DNA of 64,000 bases from Girardinichthys multiradiatus (taxonomy: Eukaryota; Chordata; Actinopteri; Cyprinodontiformes; Goodeidae): contig NC_061817.1 of assembly GCF_021462225.1 (NCBI RefSeq), positions 14,971,810 through 15,035,809 of the forward strand, written 5' to 3'. Positions 56,440 through 64,000 of the stretch are shown here, piece after piece. Below the pieces are notes generated by a model. The model was given only the letters and a program-made list of their open reading frames with translations, did no database searches and had not been told where the DNA came from. A program made the position numbers and the translations under genes. Position 1 is the first letter of the stretch. Each line of letters begins with the position of its first letter.

Positions 56440-57980
56440 GCAAAATCAATTCAAATTAATTAAATTATGTTTATTTTTATACCAACAGTTCACAACACGT
56501 CGCCTCAAGGCACCTCAAAGTCAATTCAATCCAATCATACAGACAGAATTTAAGTCAAGTGCATTCATTCCAATTACATCCAAGATATCAAACATTTCAG
56601 TCAAGTACAATTAATTATTCAAGTTGGTAAAAAAGGTTTTCTATCTAAGGAAATCCAGCTAACTGCATTGAGTTACTGACTTGCATTCACTCCACCTGGA
56701 CTAACATGTATTGACAGATATGATCAAATTTATTAATTCTCCAAAAACAGTGATAACTCAGGGTCCAGACCACAAGGCAGAATTGTAGTTTAACACACCT
56801 CTCTGCACATGTTGTACTGTTACCTACCTATTATTCCATTGCCCACATCCAATTTAGCTCTACTGAAATAAATATAACAAATTATATTTATTGGACATGA
56901 GATTTTTCTTCAGAGAGTTTGTTAATGACTTCATTTGTCATTCAATCAATTGATTATTTTGCCTCACAGAGGCCTGGCTACAGCAGGAAGATTATGTTAG
57001 TATAAATTATTGAAATTCTTCTACTTACATTTTCCCATTCCTCAAAATGCTGGCCAAGGAGGATTAGCAACCAAAATTCAATCAGATATATTTATGAGGC
57101 CCTAGGACGGTTAAAAGCTACAATTATTTCAAATACCCATCACTGAATTTCTCTAATGTAAATTATAAAGTACCCCCTTCTGTTTGTAGTTCTGTATTGC
57201 TACCAGACTGTTACTCTCAATTTCTAGATCACTTCTCAGATTGATTATCTGATTTAGGAATAAATATTGAAACATTGGCAGACCTACTCACTCTTGGCTT
57301 CATACTTGGGATCCTGCCGACAAATGGGATAATTTTCCAATGTTATACTGATGATACTCAGCTATATTTATCAATAAATCTTGGTGATCCAATTAGTTAG
57401 GTAGACTGCATGCACATCTTGAATACATAAAAACCTGGATGACTTAAAATTTTCTGCTTTTACATTTACACAAGACGGAAGTTGCTGTCCTGGACCAGAG
57501 CCTTTGAATAAGAAACTGCTTGGTCAGCCGCTTACTTTGGATGGCAACAAATTGGCCTCAGATAATAAGGTAAAGTACCTTAATGTAATTGCTGACGACA
57601 TGATTATATCCCATATCAAACAGTTTCAAGGACTTTCATCTAAACGTGGAAATGGAGGGAGATAATTTAGCCATCAGGCTCTTCTCCTGTGGAACCAACT
57701 TCCAGTTTTTGTCTGTGAGGCAGACACCCAATTTACTTTTAAGACTAGGCTTAAAACTTTCCTTTTTTTTTTTTTTATAAAGCTTAGAGTTAGAGGGGCT
57801 TAGGTTTTCCTGTGCTATCTCTGTAGTTATACAAATATACGCTTAAATTGATGGAGGCCATATAGAACACTCTCCCCAACTATTTTCTCCCGCTACTCTA
57901 ACTGTACGTTATTTAAAGTTATTTCCCCTATTAACTTTATTTTCTCTCTCCGTTTTGTGATTTCATAGAAGATACACCTT
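56440..57980. mobile_element. L2/CR1-like LINE fossils
   Basis: The left end (about 56460-56600) resembles a LINE 3' tail in minus orientation (TTTATTTTTATACCAACAGT, CTCAAGGCACCTCAAAGTCA). The right part, plus strand from about 57270, has remains of reverse transcriptase: CYTDDTQLYL at about 57338-57367, TFTQDGSCC-type NKTEV region and an LLWNQLPVFVCEADTQFTF C-terminal piece near 57690-57740. Two elements in opposite orientation or one rearranged element; all dead. Confidence 0.6.
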
Positions 57981-57990
57981 GCCTGGTATA

Positions 57991-59600
57991 CCGGTCCTTC
58001 TCAAAATATTAGCATATTGTGATAAAGTTAATTATTTTCCATAATGTCATGATGAAAATTTAACATTCATATATTTTAGATTCATTGCACACTAACTGAA
58101 ATATTTCAGGTCTTTTATTGTCTTAATACGGATGATTTTGGCATACAGCTCATGAAAACCCAAAATTCCTATCTCACAAAATTAGCATATCATTAAAAGG
58201 GTCTCTAAACGAGCTATGAACCTAATCATCTGAATCAACGAGTTAACTCTAAACACCTGCAAAAGATTCCTGAGGCCTTTAAAACTCCCAGCCTGGTTCA
58301 TCACTCAAAACCCCAATCATGGGTAAGACTGCCGACCTGACTGCTGTCCAGAAGGCCACTATTGACACCCTCAAGCAAGAGGGTAAGACACAGAAAGACA
58401 TTTCTGAACGAATAGGCTGTTCCCAGAGTGCTGTATCAAGGCACCTCAGTGGGAAGTCTGTGGGAAGGAAAAAGTGTGGCAGAAAACGCTGCACAACGAG
58501 AAGAGGTGACCGGACCCTGAGGAAGATTGTGGAGAAGGCCTGATTCCAGACCTTGGGGGACCTGCGGAAGCAGTGGACTGAGTCTGGAGTAGAAACATCC
58601 AGAGCCACCGTGCACAGGCGTGTGCAGGAAATGGGCTACAGGTGCTGCATTCCCCAGGTCAAGCCACTTTTGAACCAGAAACAGCGGCAGAAGCGCCTGA
58701 CCTGGGCTACAGAGAAGCAGCACTGGACTGTTGCTCAGTGGTCCAAAGTACTTTTTTCGGATGAAAGCAAATTCTGCATGTCATTCGAAAATCAAGGTGC
58801 CAGAGTCTGGAGGAAGACTGGGGAGAAGGAAATGCCAAAATGCCAGAAGTCCAGTGTCAAGTACCCACAGTCAGTGATGGTCTGGGGTGACGTGTCAGCT
58901 GCTGGTGTTGGTCCACTGTGTTTTATCAAGGGCAGGGTCAATGCAGCTAGCTATCAGGAGATTTTGGAGCACTTCATGCTTCCATCTGCTGAAAAGCTTT
59001 ATGGAGATGAAGATTTCATTTTTCAGTACGACCTGGCACCTGCTCACAGTGCCAAAACCACTGGTAAATGGTTTACTGACCATGATATCACTGTGCTCAA
59101 TTGGCCTGCCAACTCTCCTGACCTGAACCCCATAGAGAATCTGTGAGATATTGTGAAGAGAACGTTGAGAGACTCAAGACCCAACACTCTGGATGAGCTA
59201 AAGGCCGCTATCGAAGCATCCTGGGCCTCCATAAGACCTCAGCAGTGCCACAGGCTGATTGCCTCCATGCCACGCCGCATTGAAGCAGTCCTTTCTGCAA
59301 AAGGATTCCCGACCAAGTATTGAGTGCATAACTGTACATGATTATTTGAAGGTTGACTTTTTTTGTATTAAAAACACTTTTCTTTTATTGGTCGGATGAA
59401 ATATGCTAATTTTGTGAGATAGGAATTTTGGGTTTTCATGAGCTGTATGCCACAATCATCCGTATTAAGACAATAAAAGACCTGAAATATTTCAGTTAGT
59501 GTGCGATTAATCTAAAATATATGAATGTTACATTTTCATCATGACATTATGGAAAATAATTAACTTTATCACAATATGCTAATATTTTGAGAAGGACCTG
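57991..59600 (+). mobile_element. 1610 bp Tc1-like transposon, copy 2
   Basis: Same length and structure as copy 1, flanked by TA at 57989-57990 and 59601-59602. Left tip is CCGGTCCTTCTC where the family has CAGGTCC; the right tip is intact. TIRs of about 200 bp. The transposase has two nonsense codons (see pseudogene). Confidence 0.93.
58319..59323 (+). pseudogene. Tc1-like transposase with two nonsense codons
   Basis: Aligns codon for codon with 46511-47515, same length, no indels. Codon 75 is TGA (58541-58543) where copy 1 has CGA, and codon 276 is TGA (59144-59146) where copy 1 has TGG. Other differences include G74A, A191D and H237Y next to the second catalytic D. The catalytic D148, D238 and E273 remain. 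Both stops are C-to-T or G-to-A transitions. Confidence 0.9.
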
Positions 59601-59602
59601 TA

Positions 59603-62253
59603 TGTGTTTAACTGGGATGCCATCCTGGACGACCCATCGGCTGAGCTACTGTTACCAATAACTTCAACATGATGTAAGCAACTCGCCACTGTCCCTTAAT
59701 GCTCATTCAGGAGGAGGGATTGTTGCAAAGTCATTGACTCGATGCAATTGGGTGAGTTTCCTTAACTTCAATGATAAGCTGGCTGTGACTGCAAAGTTTA
59801 ATAGCTAGCTTGAGTTAGAATGTATGTTATTGACTTAAAATCATAATATGATAGCCTGCTTTGGTCTGTATATAACTTAGGAGTTTTTTTATAAAGTGCC
59901 CTGATTGGACATTTGTCGTGAATCCCCACTATATAAATAAACTTAACTAAAACTAAATTGAAAAGAAAAACACAATAATTTAAGATTTTATTTATTGTTT
60001 ATATTTGTAAATATCAATATATTTCAACTTTGTAAGCTATAAAACAGCAGATTACTTTTACAAAATCAAGTTTAAAGAAACAAGTGAGAACAATCATGAT
60101 TTGGAAAGAGCATTCCTCCATATTCCAGAAACATTTAGAAGACATTTCAAAACACTGGAGTAGGAGCTTGGTCACACAGAGTTCACCTGAGGTTAACATA
60201 ACGACAAAGCCATCATGTGGACCACCCTTAGATTAGTCATCTGACACGTAATCTGAAACTAAACAGCACAGCCTCATCTTGATTCACAGTTTAAGATAAA
60301 TGTTTTTTGTTCAGAGGGGAAATAAAACAGGGTGGTCATGGTCATATGCAGTAAGAATTTAATAACATACTGAGGCCACATCGCACCTCCTTACCACAGC
60401 TACACCTTACCACTCCGATTCAAGTACTTTAAAGCCCGTTTTTAACGGAGCTCAGTCTTTCTACCATCAATGATGAATTGTTGTATTTCAGTTTTAGTCA
60501 AAAGTAGAACTTGTAATGAGGAAAAACAAATGAAGTCAAAAGCAAAACTAAAATAATTTTCTTCACTCTATAAGTTCAAGAGTACAGGCACCCGATTACT
60601 AGATTGTGCGTTAGCTTCTGTTAGAGAAACGGCTTTCCCAACACACCTTACAGTGGAAAAAAAAACCATTCAGTTCAGAGATTGAGACAATGAACATAAT
60701 CTCATCATAGCCACCTTGGAGTAAATAGTACAGTAGCAAGCAGACAATTTAACAAACAACATAAAAACCAGACAGACTTGTGAAGCTCTACAGGATTTAC
60801 ATTGTGCATGTGTTTAGTTTTCTCTATGGACACACCATGATAATGGCTTGTTTATTCATGAGTAATACTTGAAGAGCTCACTTCTGCTAAGATAGGATGG
60901 CAGGAGGCTGAAAACAACAGACATTTTGTTAAACCGAAACAATTCTGGACACTAAAAATATTTAAGAAAGAAAATATGGTAAATTTACTACAGTAGAATG
61001 AGTACAATTTAGTCTAGTTTGTGAGGAATCACACAGCTTTTTTCACCAAAAGTAATTATACTGTCTTGCAAAAGCTTTTATAAGATTGGAACCTTTCCAC
61101 CTTTTTGTTACAGTACAAACACATCCTTTAATGTCTTTTATTATGACTTAGAATTGTACTTTTACTTAACATATAAATATCTGAGAAGTGTGGCATTCAG
61201 TTATTTTCAGAACATCTTACTCTGACATCCCTAAACAGAATAAAATCAGGTGCAGCAAACTGCTTTCAAACGTTACAGTATTAGTAGACAGACTTGTGTA
61301 TAATTTCATCTTAGAGTAAATTACAGCTAGATTTTCATCCACTTGCTCTTGACAAATAACGGTTTTGTAACATACATTGAAGTTTGTGGTTTTAACTTCA
61401 CAAAATGTTAAAAGGTTCAGATGTTATGAAAGCTTTTACAAGGCACTGTATAAGGCAGCATTATAGGGAGTGTCCGGATACTGTCGCGATGATGCAGATG
61501 AACTTTGGTTGTGCATTAAAAAAAAAAAAAAAAAAAACGTGCATGGAAACAAGTGAGAGGAGTGTGAGCTGCAGCTGACCGCACAGACGACTGATGGGAT
61601 TACAGCTAAGCGTGTTAGTTTATGACCGACTAAAAACAGGTCATGGTTGGGGCCGTGCTTTGTGTACCTTTTTAGCACAGCTGTAGCAATCTAACAGCTT
61701 AGTTAGTTTAGTACCAGCCAAGGACATTTGTTCAACTCAAGGTGGTTTCCGTGTGTAACCGCTGTCCTTCGGGGACAATAATGGTGAACTGAACATGTCG
61801 GTAACGGCATCAGAAAGCAGGACAGGATGACCGATCTGGGATCGCCCTTAACTTCACAGTTAGGTGTCGAAAAAAACAATTAAAAATAATCTGATTATCA
61901 GTTGATTTCATTGGACGCTACAGAGAACAACACTTAAAATAAACTACATTGAAAAACACGAATAACCTTGGAGTGGATTTTGTTACAAGAGGTTTAAAGC
62001 TTCAAGTTTTTTCTTTATTAATATTCAGTTTCTCATTTGACTACTTTAAATTTAAATCAAGCCTGTTTACTGTTAGACCCACTTGCAAAAATAATTAAAT
62101 TATCTGCTTGTTTAAATTCTTGTAGTCGTGATTCCAGTACAACAGAAGTAAAATACATCTGATTTAGTGTAGAAGGTGAGAATCTGCATGTGAAAGTGAA
62201 CTGAATGTTACAAGAAGAAAATATGCTTAAAAAAAAAAAAACAGGATTTAGTT
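59603..62253. other. aco2 3' flank, nothing recognised
   Basis: AT-rich with poly(A) tracts at about 61519-61538 and 62229-62241. No gene, RNA gene or classifiable repeat was supported. Part may be aco2 3' UTR if a distal polyadenylation site is used. Confidence 0.4.
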
Positions 62254-62259
62254 TTTATT
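62254..62259 (-). terminator. aco2: Candidate aco2 polyadenylation signal
   Basis: AATAAA on the minus strand about 200 nt after the aco2 stop codon. Confidence 0.4.
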
Positions 62260-62459
62260 TTGTGCTGGTTTGACAAAATTTGTGCAACTCAACCTGTGAA
62301 CTAAGAGGGCTGTGAAAATGCTAAAGTATCTGTGTGTGCGCTTTTTATCTGTACAGCGACATCTTGCATTTATGTTGTTTATGACTATAGATGAGCTGGA
62401 TTCAGGTCTGGTTACCCTCCGCTGTTCACATTAGATCCATATTTCTCTCCTCTTCACAA

Positions 62460-62803
62460 CTACTGGAGCTCCTTCATCCTGTTGAGAGCAGAGCCAGCCT
62501 TGAACCACTCGATTTGTGTCTCATTAAAGGTGTGGTTCAGAGAGATGTACTCCTCGCTTCCATCGCAGTGCTTGATCACGGCTGTCAGCGGCTGGAGGAG
62601 GGGCGCCACAGGATCATGCATCAACAAGAAATGTAGGCTGCTCTTTATGTGAATGTGTCACTAGTGCAGAACGCTGCTCACCTTGCCAGGAGCGAAGGAC
62701 TTGAGGCCGATGATTGAAATCTTATCATCTGGGCGGATTTTATCGTAGTCGCTAGGGTCAGCGAAAGTCAGAGGCAGCAGACCTTGCTTCTTCAGATTGG
62801 TCT
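62460..62803 (-). CDS. aco2: Mitochondrial aconitase 2, last two exons (partial)
   Basis: Aconitase of the mitochondrial TCA cycle, converting citrate to isocitrate with a 4Fe-4S cluster. Only the C-terminal end is in the window. Minus-strand exons 62682-62803 and 62460-62591, joined by a GT-AG intron in phase 0. They encode [20 protein letters not shown] with [19 protein letters not shown], then [20 protein letters not shown] followed by [21 protein letters not shown] and a TAG stop. This matches the end of the swivelling domain 4 of vertebrate ACO2; the cluster cysteines and catalytic Ser lie in upstream exons or before. The upstream intron contains a SINE and Tc1 copy 3, and the remaining exons lie beyond 64000. 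Confidence 0.94.
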
Positions 62804-63000
62804 CTGTGAAAAAAGATGCCAAAGTAAATGGAAACAACTAGAAACAGACTGATATTTCCAGCAGATAACCAAAGAAGAAGGCTTTGCTTTATGGAGTAAC
62901 AGAGGTGAGAAAATGTGTGATTTTCAATGTGTGAACCTTGTAGCGGACAAACAGGATAACAGAAAAAACCTTGTTAAAAATGATGATCTAACTATGGAAG

Positions 63001-63180
63001 TGGGGTGCTGGCCAGCTCATTTAGTAGAGCAGGTGCTCCATGTACCGAGGTTGTATCCCTCAACACGATTGTCCTGGGTTCAATTCCTGTCTTCCCCTTC
63101 TTTCTCCACCCTCTTTCATGTCAACTTACTGTTCAAAAGCCACCAGTGCCAAAAATATATGTAACTACAGAAGAAGGTGG
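63001..63180 (+). repeat. tRNA-derived SINE in aco2 intron
   Basis: Head with A-box-like CAGCTCATTTAGTAGAGCAG (63015-63034) and B-box-like GGTTCAATTCC (63078-63088), the internal promoter layout of tRNA genes, followed by a pyrimidine-rich body (CTTCCCCTTCTTTCTCCACC). Same general type as 24555-24768. Confidence 0.65.
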
Positions 63181-63194
63181 TCTGGTCAAACATA

Positions 63195-63448
63195 ATTTTG
63201 GCTTGTATGCAAAGCCGTGATTGGTTTTCTAACTGTGTCAGAAAACCACACTGCTCATTATCTCCATTATGAAACATGGTGATGGCAGCACCAAGCGGTG
63301 GGGATACAGGCACGCTGGAGTTGATGCCGAGATGGATTGAGCTTAATTATGGGCAATCTCTCCAGAAAATATCTAGAGTTTTGGGCTGAGGTTAAACCTA
63401 AACATAAAGCCAGACCTTCAATGGAATGGTTTGGATCCTAGATTATCA
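63195..63448 (+). mobile_element. Tc1-like fossil in aco2 intron
   Basis: Contains AACATGGTGATGGCAGCACC and a GGTTTGGATCC piece that parallel the fossil at 29940-30210. Decayed; interrupted at 63449 by Tc1 copy 3. Confidence 0.55.
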
Positions 63449-63450
63449 TA

Positions 63451-64000
63451 CAGGTCCTTCTCAAAATATTAGCATATTGTGATAAAGTTCATTATTTTCC
63501 ATAATGTCATGATGAAAATGTAACATTCATATATTTTAGATTCATTGCACACTAACTGAAATATTTCAGGTCTTTTATTGTCTTAATACAGATGATTTTG
63601 GCATACAGCTCATGAAAACCCAAAATTCCTATCTCACAAAATTAGCATATCATTAAAAGGGTATCTAAACGAGCTATGAACCTAATCATCTGAATCAACG
63701 AGTTAACTCTAAACACCTGCAAAAGATTCCTGAGGCCTTTAAAACTCCCAGCCTGGTTCATCACTCAAAACCCCAATCATGGGTAAGACTGCCGACCTGA
63801 CTGCTGTCCAGAAGGCCACTATTGACACCCTCAAGCAAGAGGGTAAGACACAGAAAGACATTTCTGAACAAATAGGCTGTTCCCAGAGTGCTGTATCAAG
63901 GCACCTCAGTGGGAAGTCTGTGGGAAGGAAAAAGTGTGGCAGAAAACGCTGCACAACGAGAAGAGGTGACCGGACCCTGAGGAAGATTGTGGAGAAGGGC
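63451..64000 (+). mobile_element. Tc1-like transposon copy 3, cut by window edge
   Basis: Starts CAGGTCCTTCTCAAAATATT directly after TA (63449-63450). The left TIR and 5' leader match copies 1 and 2, and the transposase ATG is at the same offset of 328 bp. The right end lies outside the window. Confidence 0.93.
63779..64000 (+). CDS. Tc1-like transposase, N-terminal 74 codons
   Basis: Open through the window edge. Identical to copy 1 except R31Q in [10 protein letters not shown]. Includes the first helix-turn-helix and the basic GRKKCGRKR linker. Codon 74 is GGC as in copy 1. Whether the rest is intact cannot be seen. Confidence 0.85.
   Translation, partial: MGKTADLTAVQKATIDTLKQEGKTQKDISEQIGCSQSAVSRHLSGKSVGRKKCGRKRCTTRRGDRTLRKIVEKG

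Noticed and set aside
63015..63088. Possible tRNA gene
   Set aside because: A-box and B-box are present but the cloverleaf cannot be completed and SINE body sequence follows; called a tRNA-derived SINE.

Overview
The window is teleost-fish nuclear DNA. It carries spliced genes with GT-AG introns and conserved phases, interspersed with fish-type transposable elements: Tc1-like DNA transposons, RTE/Rex3-like, L2/CR1-like and I/Nimb-like LINEs, and tRNA-derived SINEs. I could not determine the species. Most open reading frames in the window are shadows or transposon remnants.

Four host genes were reconstructed exon by exon. pmm1 (phosphomannomutase 1) lies on + at 11253-22642 in 8 exons. csdc2 (cold-shock domain RNA-binding protein) lies on - with coding 27599-29438 in 3 exons. 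polr3h (RNA polymerase III subunit RPC8) lies on - at 38366-49817 in 6 exons. The last two exons of aco2 (mitochondrial aconitase) lie on - at 62460-62803, and the rest of that gene lies beyond the right edge. pmm1, csdc2, polr3h and aco2 are also neighbours on human chromosome 22q13. They do not form an operon or a common pathway; the grouping is conserved vertebrate synteny. pmm1 and csdc2 are tail to tail. As I recall the human map, polr3h is inverted here relative to its neighbours.

Layout: 1-11000 is repeat-rich flank, with Tc1 fossils, a C-rich strand-skewed island at 4180-5130 and a decayed RTE LINE at 6331-8345. 10895-22642 is the pmm1 promoter and gene, with an L2 LINE in intron 6. 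22643-27598 is a pmm1/csdc2 spacer with SINE and MITE-like repeats. 27599-34205 is csdc2 with a candidate remote promoter; its first intron holds a nearly intact Tc1-type transposase with DD36E spacing. 34980-38112 is a Tc1 fossil and AT-rich spacer. 38366-49817 is polr3h, whose 6.7 kb intron 1 holds an RTE LINE that was itself split by a 1610 bp Tc1 element with an open 334-codon transposase. 50117-54630 is two head-to-tail I/Nimb LINE copies. 56440-59600 is an L2-like fossil and a second 1610 bp Tc1 copy with two nonsense codons. 59603-64000 is the aco2 3' flank, its last two exons, a SINE and a third copy of the same Tc1 that runs off the edge.

No undescribed multi-gene system was found. 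The most notable items are the potentially autonomous Tc1 family, the DD36E element, the start-stop uORFs before pmm1, the six-codon gap in pmm1 exon 7, and the internally deleted tandem Nimb LINEs.
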